Source: Bradyrhizobium sp. CCBAU 53338
GTDB lineage: Bacteria; Pseudomonadota; Alphaproteobacteria; Rhizobiales; Xanthobacteraceae
Length of the DNA stretch: 64,000 nt
Direction of reading: 5' to 3'
Assembly: GCF_015291665.1 (NCBI RefSeq)
Contig: NZ_CP030048.1
Coordinates: forward strand, 1,612,001-1,676,000
This document shows, piece by piece, positions 39,614 to 48,891 of this stretch. The translations under genes and the position numbers were made by a program. Numbering within the stretch: the first letter of the stretch is position 1; every line of letters begins with the position of its first letter. Below the pieces are notes generated by a model. It made no database searches. It saw only the letters and a list, made by a program, of their open reading frames with translations, and was not told the DNA's origin.

Positions 39614-42600
39614 TCACACCAGGAGATCATGCTGCACATGACCATGCGGGACATCAGACGGGGCTAAGCCGGGCGGGACGTGTGTGCCGTGGTTCAAGTG
39701 CGGACTATCGGCGGCTGTCGCGATGTCGTCGTGACCGTGGCTATGTGTCGCGCCTTCATGATGATCTGGCGGCACTGGGTTGTCGTCCAGGAACATCACG
39801 CCCGACTTATCGATCGCCGGATTCACGAAGTTGAAGGAATCGCCCAGTCCGGGCGGATTCTCCGGCGCGTTTCCGTGGCGACCATGCGTGCCGTCCGCCG
39901 CGGAATGAAGCTGGTCGCTGGACCCATCGGACGCCTCCATCGCAGCATGACTGTGCTCGCTGGCCTGAGATGGACTAGAGTGAGGGCCGTTGTCGTTCAC
40001 GTGGCCGTTCTGGGCGCCGTCATCGAGCGCGCCGTCGGTATCGGTCATACCGGCACGGCCATGAGACTCCGCGGCCTTGCCGTTGCCGAGATGAGGGTCG
40101 ATGGCAGGAAGCGTCTCCGGCATGCTGAAAGTTGCGGCATGATTTGGTTCCGACATGTCGGTTGTACCAATTTCCTTCGGATGGACGCTGTCGTCGGACT
40201 CGGATGGTTCGAAGACGAACTTGAAAGGCTCCATCGATAGCGAATGGATTGCCGCTTCCGAGGGGCCTGGTGGTGTTGCCGCCTCGTCCGGGGTGGAGGA
40301 GGTGATCTCGTTGCTCCATCCGTTGTGATCCCAACCCTTTTCAAAGAAGTTGCTCACATCGATTGCGGTCGAGCTTCCGTTCAACGAAACGGAGCCGTCA
40401 CTGTTCGTCGCCTTGATGGAGGCGTCGGAGGTGCTGGACGTCGTGACCACCGCGTCACTCAGCGTGGCCGCGGCTGGATCGAGGGTATCGCTCACCGCCA
40501 GGACCGGTGCCGCGGCTTGATCGACGATGAAGTCCGACGAATCGATGGTCGCGACACCCTGAAGATGAACTTCCAGCAAGCTGGAATCGCCGATCTGGAG
40601 CGTTTGATCGGTCGGGTTGACGTACACGACGGTTTCGTTGGCCGAACTGTCGTAGATCCAGGCGATGGTGTGGGGCGGCACGGACGAACTCGTCGAGTTC
40701 AGGGCCAGGATCACGAATCCGAGTGCGCCGAGCGCTGTCAAATCGATCTTGTCGGTGCCCGATATGAAATCGGTGATCGTATCGAACCGGCCGGTCCTGG
40801 AATCCGCCACCGACAGATAGACGAAGGTATCGTCGCCATTGCCGCCCGACAGCGTGTCCGCGCCGAACCCGCCGATGATGGTGTCGTTCCCGTTGCTGCC
40901 GTCGATCTTGTCTTGCCCGGAACCGCCGTAGATGACGTCGCTCCCGTTGTTGCCCTTGATCGTATCGTTGCCGGATCCACCGTAGATGGTGTCGTTCACG
41001 CCGGTTCCGTTGAGAGTGTCGTCGCCGGCGCCTCCGTAGATGATCTGGGAAATGCTGCCGCCACCGGCGACGCTATCGCCGCCAGGCGTGCCATAGACAA
41101 ACGGGGGATCTGATACGACGGTTGATCCCATCGCCAGATTGTCGAAATCGTTGGGGTCTGCGTCGCTGGCGCCATGAATGGCGATCGATATCTCCTGCGT
41201 GGTGCCGTCGATCGACGTCACCGTGAAATGGTCGGTGAGCGTGTCGCCGACATTCAGCGCATCCACCACGGCGTTGTTGTTGTCGAGCGTGTACGTCCAC
41301 AGCCCGGACGCGGTCATCGTGAACGTGCCGTAGCCGCCGTCGCTGATTGTCGGCGAAGTCACCGCCGCGAAGGTGTTGGCGGGATTGTCGATGTCGGTAT
41401 CGGTCAGCGTGCCCGTTGCAATTGGTGTCCCCGTGGAGAAAGTGCCGGCTTCGAGCACCGAGCCTGTCGTCGTCCCGGAAATGAAAGCGGCGTCATTCCT
41501 GCCGTTGATCGTGACAGTCACCAGTTGCTGCGTGCCGTCGACTGTGGTCACGGTGAACTGATCGGTCAGCGTATCGCCGACATTGAGCGCCTGTACCGTG
41601 GCGTTGCCGTCGTCGAGCGTATAGGTCCACGTGCCGAGTGCGGTCATCGTGAAGGAGCCGAAACCGCCGGCGCTCGTCCTTGGCGCGGTGACCGGAGTGA
41701 AGGTGTTGAACGGGTTGTCGGGGTCGACGTCGGTCAACGTTCCGGTCGCGGTCGGCATGCCAGGCGTAGCATTGGCGACACCTCCGGCCTCGATCACAGA
41801 GCCTGTGGCCGTTCCGGAAATGACTGCGGCGTCGTTGCTGCCGTTGATGGTGATCGTCACGGTCTGCGCCGTTCCGTCGGCCGTGGTGACCGTGAAACTG
41901 TCGGCCAGCTTATCGCCGTTGTTGAGGGCCTGCACCGCGGTATTGGTGTTGTCGAGCGTGTAGGTCCACACGCCTGCCGCGGTGATGGTGAAGCTGCCGT
42001 AGCCATGCGCGCTTGCCGTCGGCGTTCCGACCGGCGCGAACGTGTTGGCGGGATTGTCGACGTCGGTATCGGTGAGTGTGCCGGTCGCGACCGGCGTGCC
42101 GGAGGAGATGACGCCGGCTTCGAGCACTGAACCGGTCGTTGTTCCGGAAATGATGGCAGTGTCGTTCGCGCCGTGGATCGTGATCGTCACCAGTTGCTGC
42201 GTGCCGTCGACCGTGGACACGGTGAAATGGTCGGTCAGCGTATCGCCGACATTGAGCGCCTGCACCACGGCGTTGCTGTCGTCGAGCGTGTAGGTCCACG
42301 TGCCAAGCGCGGTCATCGTGAAGGTGCCGAAGCCGCCGGCGGCCGCCTTTGGCGTGATTACCGGAACGAAGGTGTTGAACGCATTGTCAGAATCGATATC
42401 GGTCAACGTTCCGCTTGCAGTCGGTATGCCAGGCGTAGCATTGGTCACGCCTCCGGCCTCGGTCACCGAGCCGTTGACCGTTCCGGAGATGATCGCCGCG
42501 TCATTGCTGCCGTTGATGGTGATCGTCACCGTCTGCGCCGTGCCGTCGACGGTCAACACCGTGAAACTGTCGGTCAGCGTGTCGCCGTTGTTGAGCGCCT

Positions 42601-44377
42601 GCACCGCGGTATTGGTGTTGTCGAGCGCGTAGGTCCATACGCCGGCCGTTGTGATGGTGAAGCTGCCGTAATTTTGCGCGCTTGCCGTCGGCGTGCCGAC
42701 CGGCACGAAGGTGTTGGCCGGGTTGTCGACATCTGCGGCGACAAGCGTGCCCGTTGCCACCGGTGTGCCGGGCGAAGCGCCACCCGCCTCGACGACTGAA
42801 CCACTCGTGCCGCCGGAGACGACAGCCGCGTCGTTGCTGCCCTGGATCGTGATCGTCACGACCTGGGGTGTGCCGTCGATACTGGTCACGGTGAAGCGAT
42901 CGATCAACGTGTCGCCGGCATTCAGGGCCTGTACTTTGCTGTTGCTATTGTCGAGCGTATAGGTCCACACGCCGCCGGCCGTCATCGTGAAAGTGCCGTA
43001 GCCGCCCGCGCTCCTCGTCGGTGAACTGATCGTCGTGAAGGTGTTGGGCGGATTGTCGACATCAACGTCCGTGAGTGTGCCGGTTGCGGTCGGCATGCCG
43101 GCCACGGCATTGGCGACTCCGCCCGCCTCCACCACGGCGCCGCTGGCGTTGCCCGAGATCAGGGCTGTGTCATTGACGCCGTCAATGTTGACGACGAAGG
43201 TTTGACTCGTCGTGAACTGGCCGTCCGAGACGGTGATGACGAAGCCCGCGGTCGTCGGCGACGACAGGGCATTGATGGCATCCGCGTTCGGAACGAATGC
43301 GTAGGCGCCGGATGCGCTGTTGAGATAGAGAGTGCCATAAGGGCTAACCTGCGAGAGGTCGTATGCCTGTCCATTCAGGACCGTGGTGCCGGCTGTCCCG
43401 CCACTGAGGCCGTAGGTGAACACGACATGGAGCGGACTGCTGGCGGTGAAAGTGCCTGATGTCGTGGCGAACGTGTCGTTGAACCTGAACGTGTCGATTT
43501 CGGTTGGGCCGCCCGGCACGTTCAGTGCGGGCAGCGGGTACTGTACCAAGGTGGCTTCGACCTGCGGCAGGGCCTGGATCAGGTTCTTCAGAACGATCGA
43601 GTGATCCGAGTTGAAGTTGATGGGTTGTAGCTGGAGCGTGTCGAGGGCAGGCGGCGTACCGGATCCCGTCGGGCCTCGCGTGAGATTGGCGAGCACGTCC
43701 TGTTGAGCTGTGTGCAACTCCTCCATGCGAGCGGCGCTATTGGCAACCTGATTCACGCTGACCGAGGAGCCGATCCTGTTGAGGACGACCGTTTCGCCTG
43801 GATCATCGACAATGATGTGCCGCGGCACCCGCTCCTTGGTGATGAGTTCGAATACGCCGTGCTGAAGGTGTTTGTAAGTGATCGTATCGTTATCGAGAGA
43901 GACCGCGTCAGGATCCGCGCCTTGCGCTTCCTCCATCATCGAGAAGGTCAGCGCCGCCATCGTCAGAATGCCGAAGCCCGTCGAATGGGAGCGGCCGCGA
44001 ACGCTGCCAAGCGGCGTGTCGACCGTCAGTGTGCCGCCGTTTGCCAGCCGGCCCGCTGCGAACGCAAATCGTCCGCCGGTGACTGCGACGATCGTCGCGT
44101 GTGATGCGGAATCGGAGGCGTACTCGCGCAGTTCGACACGAGCTCCGCTGGCGACGTTGAAAACGGTGTCGTCGAGAAGCCGGATTCCGATTTGCGCATC
44201 GGCCGCCGTTTCAATTACGTCAAGGTGGCAGACAAGGTCCCCGATGCTGACCTGTATGGCCTGGCCGTTATCGCGCGTGAGGGTGACGTATCCCGACGCG
44301 CTCCGAACGATGCCGATGATCTGGAGGGCTAACGGTCTAACGGCCCCATTCTGGGGTACGCCAAAAGCAACTGACAT
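39614..44377 (-). CDS. Giant FecR-VCBS-RTX protein, likely type I secreted adhesin
   Basis: This 1587-residue protein has no signal peptide. Residues about 20-140 form a FecR-like domain (FNVASGARVELREY, TVDTPLGSVRGRS). A cadherin-like segment follows at about 290-402, then six VCBS repeats at 403-1071. RTX calcium-binding nonapeptides occupy about 1105-1185 (YGGSGNDTIKGNN, IIGGFGADTLSGGNGDDT), followed by a serralysin-type C-terminal region (DTITDFISGTDKIDLTALG). The last 250 residues are acidic and His-rich. The layout fits a surface or secreted adhesin exported by a type I system, but no transporter genes lie in the window. Confidence 0.88.
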   Translation of the reverse strand: MSVAFGVPQNGAVRPLALQIIGIVRSASGYVTLTRDNGQAIQVSIGDLVCHLDVIETAADAQIGIRLLDDTVFNVASGARVELREYASDSASHATIVAVTGGRFAFAAGRLANGGTLTVDTPLGSVRGRSHSTGFGILTMAALTFSMMEEAQGADPDAVSLDNDTITYKHLQHGVFELITKERVPRHIIVDDPGETVVLNRIGSSVSVNQVANSAARMEELHTAQQDVLANLTRGPTGSGTPPALDTLQLQPINFNSDHSIVLKNLIQALPQVEATLVQYPLPALNVPGGPTEIDTFRFNDTFATTSGTFTASSPLHVVFTYGLSGGTAGTTVLNGQAYDLSQVSPYGTLYLNSASGAYAFVPNADAINALSSPTTAGFVITVSDGQFTTSQTFVVNIDGVNDTALISGNASGAVVEAGGVANAVAGMPTATGTLTDVDVDNPPNTFTTISSPTRSAGGYGTFTMTAGGVWTYTLDNSNSKVQALNAGDTLIDRFTVTSIDGTPQVVTITIQGSNDAAVVSGGTSGSVVEAGGASPGTPVATGTLVAADVDNPANTFVPVGTPTASAQNYGSFTITTAGVWTYALDNTNTAVQALNNGDTLTDSFTVLTVDGTAQTVTITINGSNDAAIISGTVNGSVTEAGGVTNATPGIPTASGTLTDIDSDNAFNTFVPVITPKAAAGGFGTFTMTALGTWTYTLDDSNAVVQALNVGDTLTDHFTVSTVDGTQQLVTITIHGANDTAIISGTTTGSVLEAGVISSGTPVATGTLTDTDVDNPANTFAPVGTPTASAHGYGSFTITAAGVWTYTLDNTNTAVQALNNGDKLADSFTVTTADGTAQTVTITINGSNDAAVISGTATGSVIEAGGVANATPGMPTATGTLTDVDPDNPFNTFTPVTAPRTSAGGFGSFTMTALGTWTYTLDDGNATVQALNVGDTLTDQFTVTTVDGTQQLVTVTINGRNDAAFISGTTTGSVLEAGTFSTGTPIATGTLTDTDIDNPANTFAAVTSPTISDGGYGTFTMTASGLWTYTLDNNNAVVDALNVGDTLTDHFTVTSIDGTTQEISIAIHGASDADPNDFDNLAMGSTVVSDPPFVYGTPGGDSVAGGGSISQIIYGGAGDDTLNGTGVNDTIYGGSGNDTIKGNNGSDVIYGGSGQDKIDGSNGNDTIIGGFGADTLSGGNGDDTFVYLSVADSRTGRFDTITDFISGTDKIDLTALGALGFVILALNSTSSSVPPHTIAWIYDSSANETVVYVNPTDQTLQIGDSSLLEVHLQGVATIDSSDFIVDQAAAPVLAVSDTLDPAAATLSDAVVTTSSTSDASIKATNSDGSVSLNGSSTAIDVSNFFEKGWDHNGWSNEITSSTPDEAATPPGPSEAAIHSLSMEPFKFVFEPSESDDSVHPKEIGTTDMSEPNHAATFSMPETLPAIDPHLGNGKAAESHGRAGMTDTDGALDDGAQNGHVNDNGPHSSPSQASEHSHAAMEASDGSSDQLHSAADGTHGRHGNAPENPPGLGDSFNFVNPAIDKSGVMFLDDNPVPPDHHEGATHSHGHDDIATAADSPHLNHGTHVPPGLAPSDVPHGHVQHDLLV
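41165..43171 (-). repeat. Six tandem VCBS repeats with a duplicated 669-bp two-repeat unit
   Basis: Repeat boundaries on the minus strand are R1 43171-42833 (113 aa), R2 42832-42503 (110), R3 42502-42164 (113), R4 42163-41834 (110), R5 41833-41495 (113) and R6 41494-41165 (110). R2 resembles R4 and R3 resembles R5 much more than their direct neighbours, so R2-R3 and R4-R5 are tandem copies of a 669-bp block. DNA identity is still high across the copies, so the array may be prone to recombination or misassembly. Confidence 0.9.
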
Positions 44378-44821
44378 GGCCGTGGCCTCGCGTGCCGAAT
44401 AACTCGGGCTCGGCGCGGTGCCGCGGTCTTCTTGTCGGTTTTGCTACGCCAGAGGGGAAATAAGCAATTTTTGGCGTTTGCAACCCCAGGCCTGCACGCC
44501 GAAGACATTTGATAACAACAGGGACTTTATGTGTCTTGCCAGGATGATGTGGGTTCAGCGGAGATGTTTCTCAGCGCTTGCAATATGCGCTCGCAAGAAG
44601 TTGACGGTCGAGCAGCGCAAAATCTAGCTTACTTTCGCTGGTCCGGCAAACCTCTTTGAGCCTAAGATCAAGATGGGACGACATACTTAGACTGGAGCGA
44701 AGTCCCCCAAGGACTGATCCAGGTTGTAGATGGTGACGATGCACGAATTGCGAGCTTGGCCGGGGCTCATACCAGCTCCACCGAGCGGATCGCAAAAAGC
44801 TCTTCTTGGAAAGGGCGGGTC
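44378..44821. promoter_or_regulatory. Divergent region between the two FecR-domain genes
   Basis: The 444-bp gap has no credible gene. It is markedly A/T-richer than its surroundings between about 44455 and 44720 and probably carries the promoters for the giant FecR-VCBS-RTX gene (leftward) and the FecR/TPR pair (rightward). Lower GC may also point to acquired DNA. I could not assign promoter hexamers or operators with confidence. Confidence 0.45.
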
Positions 44822-45463
44822 ATGTGCAGGCATATTGCGGTTTTAGTGACTGGTTTCATTTTGGCATCCGCGAGTGTCCTCGCTGCGCAAGCGCAAACCC
44901 AGGTCAATCCCACGACACGCGGCCTCGATGACGCTGCGCCAAAGGCCATCGGCAAGGTCGTAGCCGTTACAGGTTCGGTCTCGATCGAGCACACAGGTGC
45001 GGCCGTCGTCCAGGCGAAGTTTGGCGATCCGGCTGCTCAGGCCAGGACTGGCGATGTCGTGTATCTGCGCGACGTGGTGCGAACCGGCGCGGATAGCCGG
45101 GTCAGCATCAATTTCAACGATGGCTCGTCGTTCAATCTGTCGAGCAACGCGCGCATGACCCTGGATGACTACGTGTACGAGCCGGACGGCAAGTCCAACG
45201 CAACGTTCTTCAATCTGGCCAAGGGCACGGCGACCTTTGTCGCAGGCCAGATCGCGAAGACCGGCGACATGAAGGTCGATACGCCCGTTGCAACCATGGG
45301 AATCCGCGGCACCACGCCGCACATCGAAATTTCTGACGACGGTGCGGTCAAGTTTTCGACGCTCATCGAAGAGGGCAAGAGCAAATTGGCGAAGAAGCGC
45401 ATGACTGCTGCAATGCCCGAGCAGGGAAGCGGTCCCAGGACGAACATCTGCCGAGGATGCTGA
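44822..45463 (+). CDS. Exported FecR-domain protein
   Basis: The ATG at 44822 gives 213 residues with a signal peptide (IAVLVTGFILASASVLAAQA). The FecR domain spans about residues 40-170, with GDVVYLRDVVRTGADSRVSI, FNDGSSFNLSSNARMTLDDY and KVDTPVATMGIRGTTPHIEI. These segments align with the N-terminal domain of the divergent giant protein. Unlike classical FecR it lacks an N-terminal anti-sigma region or membrane anchor, so it is probably a periplasmic or surface module rather than an iron regulator. The TPR gene starts 12 bp downstream. Confidence 0.82.
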   Translation: MCRHIAVLVTGFILASASVLAAQAQTQVNPTTRGLDDAAPKAIGKVVAVTGSVSIEHTGAAVVQAKFGDPAAQARTGDVVYLRDVVRTGADSRVSINFNDGSSFNLSSNARMTLDDYVYEPDGKSNATFFNLAKGTATFVAGQIAKTGDMKVDTPVATMGIRGTTPHIEISDDGAVKFSTLIEEGKSKLAKKRMTAAMPEQGSGPRTNICRGC

Positions 45464-45475
45464 AGCGACACGGAC

Positions 45476-46330
45476 ATGACCATCAGGGCCGCCATCACCG
45501 CCAGCGTCGCGCCCGTTCTTTTGCTGCTGTCGCAGGGTTCGCCGGCGGCCGCACAGCAGCCGCATAAAATTGACCTCATCGAGAGCATCGAGCAGTGCAA
45601 CGGCACGGACCGCATTCCGGCCCGAGCCCGGGTCGCCGCCTGTACGGCCCTCATCAATTCAGGTGACGCCAAGCCGGAGGCGTTGGCTTTGGCTTACAAC
45701 AATCGTGGCAATGCTTATGCCGCAGCGGCGGAGTATGACCGTGCGATAAGCGATTTCGATCGCGCGATCGAACTGGCCTCGGGCTATGTCAAGCCCATGA
45801 ACAATCGCGGCGTCGCTTATTTGAAGAAGGGAGCGTATGAAGACGCGGTCAAGTCTTTCGACCAGGCGATCAGGCTCGACCCGGGCTATGGCAGCGCCTT
45901 CGCCAACCGCGCGGAAGCACACCTGAAGCTGAGCCAGTATGATCGGGCCGCGCTGGATTTCAACGAGGCCATCCGCCTCGAGCCGAATTTGACATGGGCA
46001 AGGAGCGGACGCTGCTGGACCCGGGCGGTCATCGGCGACTTGCAGGCCGGGCTCGACGACTGCGACAGGGCGATCCAGTCGGGATCGAATGATGCCGCAA
46101 CCTACGATTCACGCGCGCTGATCCACCTGAAAATGGGCCAACTCGCCGCTGCGATTGACGACTATAGTTCGGCGCTGCGCCTGGCGCCAAACCTGGCAAG
46201 CGCGCTCTATGGGCGCGGACTTGCCAGGCTCAGGCAGGGCGACAGCGCCGGCGGCGATCGTGACGTCTCGGCGGCAAAGCTCATCGACGTCAAGATCGCG
46301 GACGCCTTCATCCGCTACGGTGTGCAGTAA
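45476..46330 (+). CDS. Exported TPR-repeat protein
   Basis: This 284-residue protein has a signal peptide (ASVAPVLLLLSQGSPAAAQ) followed by an N-terminal segment with two Cys and about six tetratricopeptide repeats, for example AYNNRGNAYAAAAEYDRAIS, MNNRGVAYLKKGAYEDAVKS, AFANRAEAHLKLSQYDRAAL and ALYGRGLARLRQGDSAGG. TPR domains bind other proteins. It starts 12 bp after the FecR-domain gene and is likely co-transcribed, so the two may act as a periplasmic pair connected to the giant FecR-VCBS-RTX protein. Confidence 0.85.
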   Translation: MTIRAAITASVAPVLLLLSQGSPAAAQQPHKIDLIESIEQCNGTDRIPARARVAACTALINSGDAKPEALALAYNNRGNAYAAAAEYDRAISDFDRAIELASGYVKPMNNRGVAYLKKGAYEDAVKSFDQAIRLDPGYGSAFANRAEAHLKLSQYDRAALDFNEAIRLEPNLTWARSGRCWTRAVIGDLQAGLDDCDRAIQSGSNDAATYDSRALIHLKMGQLAAAIDDYSSALRLAPNLASALYGRGLARLRQGDSAGGDRDVSAAKLIDVKIADAFIRYGVQ

Positions 46331-46366
46331 GGCCGGGGTTGGCTCGCCGGGATTGGCGTCGGCCGG

Positions 46367-47440
46367 CTAGACGTTCGAGCCATGGATCGCGTCGATCACG
46401 GCATCCGTCACTTCCCTCGTGGTAGCCTTGCCGCCGACGTCAGGTGTCAGCACGCCCGCCGCGCAGACGTGTTCGACCGCCTTCATCAACCGCGCTGCGG
46501 CATCCTTTTCGCCCAGATGCTCGAGCATCTGCGCGCCGGTCCAGAAGGTCGCGACCGGGTTGGCGATGCCCTTGCCGGTAATGTCGAAGGCCGAGCCGTG
46601 GATCGGCTCGAACATCGAGGGAAAACGGCGCTGCGGATCGATGTTGCCGGTCGGCGCCACGCCGAGGCTGCCCGCGAGCGCGCCGGCGAGGTCGGAAAGG
46701 ATGTCGGCGTGCAGATTGGTGGCGACGATGGTGTCGAGGCTCTTCGGGTGCAGTGTCATGCGCACCGTCATGGCATCGACCAGCATCTTGTCCCAGGTCA
46801 CGTCAGGGAATTCGGTCGCGACTTCGGCGGCGATCTCGTCCCACATCACCATGCCGTGGCGCTGCGCGTTCGACTTGGTCACGACGGTGAGGAATTTGCG
46901 CGGCCGCGACTGCGCAAGCTGGAACGCATAGCGCATGATGCGCGTGACGCCGACGCGGGTGAAGACGGCGACTTCGGTGCCGACCTCTTCCGGCAGGCCC
47001 TTGTGGGCGCGGCCGCCCATGCCGGCATACTCGCCTTCCGAATTCTCGCGCACGATCACCCAGTCGAGATCGCCGACGCCGACATTGCGCAGCGGCGAGG
47101 CGACGCCGGGCAAAATCTTGGTCGGCCGCACATTGGCGTATTGGTCAAAGCCCTGGCAGATCGGCAGGCGCAGGCCCCACAGCGTGATGTGATCGGGCAC
47201 ATCGGGCGCGCCGACCGCGCCGAAATAGATGGCGTCGAACTTCTTCAACTCAGCAAGGCCATCGGCCGGCATCATGACGCCGTGCTTCTTGTAATAGTCC
47301 GAGCCCCAGTCGAAGGTCTTGACGTTGAAGGCGATGTCGCCGCTGCGTTTTGCCAGCGCCTCCAGCACGCGGACGCCGGCAGAGATCACCTCGGGGCCGA
47401 TGCCGTCGGCGGGAATGGCTGCGATCGAATGGGTGCGCAT
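46367..47440 (-). CDS. ttuC: Tartrate dehydrogenase / D-malate dehydrogenase (decarboxylating)
   Basis: This 357-residue enzyme belongs to the isocitrate/isopropylmalate dehydrogenase superfamily and resembles TtuC/DmlA, which oxidise tartrate and D-malate with NAD. Motifs are AAIPADGIGPEVI at the N-terminus, FGAVGAPDVPDHITLWGLRL (substrate loop characteristic of tartrate/D-malate enzymes), VRENSEGEYAGMGGR, and LHADILSDLAGALAGSLG with metal-binding Asp residues. A transporter gene lies 21 bp upstream on the same strand, and a LysR gene diverges from both, giving a catabolic locus. Confidence 0.9.
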   Translation of the reverse strand: MRTHSIAAIPADGIGPEVISAGVRVLEALAKRSGDIAFNVKTFDWGSDYYKKHGVMMPADGLAELKKFDAIYFGAVGAPDVPDHITLWGLRLPICQGFDQYANVRPTKILPGVASPLRNVGVGDLDWVIVRENSEGEYAGMGGRAHKGLPEEVGTEVAVFTRVGVTRIMRYAFQLAQSRPRKFLTVVTKSNAQRHGMVMWDEIAAEVATEFPDVTWDKMLVDAMTVRMTLHPKSLDTIVATNLHADILSDLAGALAGSLGVAPTGNIDPQRRFPSMFEPIHGSAFDITGKGIANPVATFWTGAQMLEHLGEKDAAARLMKAVEHVCAAGVLTPDVGGKATTREVTDAVIDAIHGSNV

Positions 47441-47461
47441 GGGAGTGCTCCGTTAGGGATG

Positions 47462-48760
47462 TCAGTGTGATTGCGGGACGGGTTCGACGGGCGCGGTCTG
47501 CGCGCGCGACAATAGCAGGGTGATGGCCGCGGAGAGAACGAGCAGGCCGCCGACAAAATAGAGGCCGCCGACAAAGCTGCCGGTCTGGTCCTTGATCCAG
47601 CCGATCATGGCGGGACCGACGAAGCCGCCGAGATTGCCGATCGAATTGATGGTGGCGATGCCGGCCGCGGCAGCGGGACCGGAGAGGAACAGCGTCGGCA
47701 TGCTCCAGAGCGGCGGCTTTGCCGAGGAGATGCCGATGTTGACCAGCGACAGCGCGACGAGGACCGCAATCACGCCGCTCGCAAGGCCGGCATAGACAAG
47801 GCCCGCGGCGGCCATCAGGCAAGCGAGTATGACGTGCCAGGTGCGCTCGCCGGTGCGGTCCGAATGCCGCGCCCACAACACCATGGCGACGACGGCAGCC
47901 GTGGCGGGCAGCGCATTGAGGAAGCCGACCTGGAGCGAGGACAGGCCGAACTGCTTGATGATCTGCGGCGCCCAGACGCCGAGCGTGTAGAGGCCGGCCG
48001 AGGTGCCGAAATAGATCAGCGACAGTGCCAGCACGCGCGGATCGGCAAGCCCGCGCCAGATGCTGTGGCTCGCGGTTGCGGCCTTGCTGGTGGTCTCCTC
48101 GTTCATGGTCTCGACCAGCCAGCGGCGCTCGTCATCGGTGAGCCACTTGGCCTTTTCGGGGCGATCGGTCAGGAATGCCAGCACGACGCAGCCGAGGAGC
48201 ACGGCCGGCAGCGCCTCCAGCACGAACAGCCATTGCCAGCCCTTGAAGCCGAGCAGGCCGTCCATCTCCAGCAGCGCACCGGAGACCGGCGAGCCCAGCA
48301 CGGTCGAGAGCGGCGCGGCCGCCATGAACAGCGCGGTCACGGCAGCACGCTGGCGCGCCGGGAACCAGTAGGAGAGATAGAGGATGATGCCGGGAAAGAA
48401 GCCGGCTTCCGCGACGCCGAGCAGGAAGCGCAGGATGTAGAAGCCGGTCGCGCCTTGCACGAACGCCATCGCCGCCGAGACCAGACCCCAGGTGATCATC
48501 ACCCGCGCGATCCAGATCCGCGCCCCGACCTTGTGCAGGATGATGTTGGAGGGCACCTCGAACAGGAAATAGCCCCAGAAGAAGATGCCGGCACCAAAGC
48601 CGTAGACGGTCGGCGACAGGCCAATGTCCTTGTTCATCGTCAGTGAGGCGAAGCCGATATTGACGCGGTCGATGAAGGCCACGAAGTACAGCAGCATGAT
48701 GAAGGGAACGATGCGCCAGCTGATCTTGCGCAGCACGCGCGTCTGAATCTCGCTCGCCAT
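47462..48760 (-). CDS. MFS transporter, anion:cation symporter family (tartrate-type)
   Basis: This 432-residue, 12-helix transporter has the ACS-family pattern of TtuB, phthalate and glucarate permeases: RIVPFIMLLYFVAFIDRVNI in helix 1, GAGIFFWGYFLFEVPSNIIL in helix 2, and RFLLGVAEAGFFPGIILYLS in helix 4. It probably imports tartrate or a related dicarboxylate for the downstream dehydrogenase. Its start is 131 bp from the divergent LysR start, and the operator region lies between. Confidence 0.88.
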   Translation of the reverse strand: MASEIQTRVLRKISWRIVPFIMLLYFVAFIDRVNIGFASLTMNKDIGLSPTVYGFGAGIFFWGYFLFEVPSNIILHKVGARIWIARVMITWGLVSAAMAFVQGATGFYILRFLLGVAEAGFFPGIILYLSYWFPARQRAAVTALFMAAAPLSTVLGSPVSGALLEMDGLLGFKGWQWLFVLEALPAVLLGCVVLAFLTDRPEKAKWLTDDERRWLVETMNEETTSKAATASHSIWRGLADPRVLALSLIYFGTSAGLYTLGVWAPQIIKQFGLSSLQVGFLNALPATAAVVAMVLWARHSDRTGERTWHVILACLMAAAGLVYAGLASGVIAVLVALSLVNIGISSAKPPLWSMPTLFLSGPAAAAGIATINSIGNLGGFVGPAMIGWIKDQTGSFVGGLYFVGGLLVLSAAITLLLSRAQTAPVEPVPQSH

Positions 48761-48841
48761 CCTGGCCTCCCACGGTTCCGGTTTTGGTTGTGTGGCCGTG
48801 AGCCTAGGCGGGGCTTTGAGGTCGACTCAATTGGCGCTGGT

Positions 48842-48863
48842 TTATACAAAAAAATGATATAAT
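48842..48863 (+). promoter_or_regulatory. LysR-type operator overlapping a TATAAT box
   Basis: TTATA-N11-TATAA (48842-48862) is a perfect 5-bp-arm inverted repeat matching the T-N11-A form of LysR-type operators. It lies in the divergent region, 30-50 bp upstream of the LysR start. TATAAT at 48858-48863 overlaps its right arm and is a perfect -10 hexamer for the lysR direction, which would allow autorepression. A clear -35 with 17-bp spacing is not seen (TTGGCG lies 21 bp upstream). Confidence 0.6.
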
Positions 48864-48891
48864 TCTCTTGCAGCGAGACGAGAGGATTTTC

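Noticed and set aside
39680..43000. Plus-strand frames opposite the giant VCBS gene
   Set aside because: They are mirrors of the repetitive minus-strand gene and repeat with the same 669-bp period, so their regularity comes from the VCBS repeats.
41165..43171. Regular repeats as a CRISPR-like array
   Set aside because: The period is 669 or about 335 bp, in frame and coding for VCBS domains; there are no short repeats with unique spacers.
44378..44821. Possible small genes in the A/T-richer divergent gap
   Set aside because: The short frames have no ribosome-binding sites or typical codon use, and the region fits a shared promoter region better.
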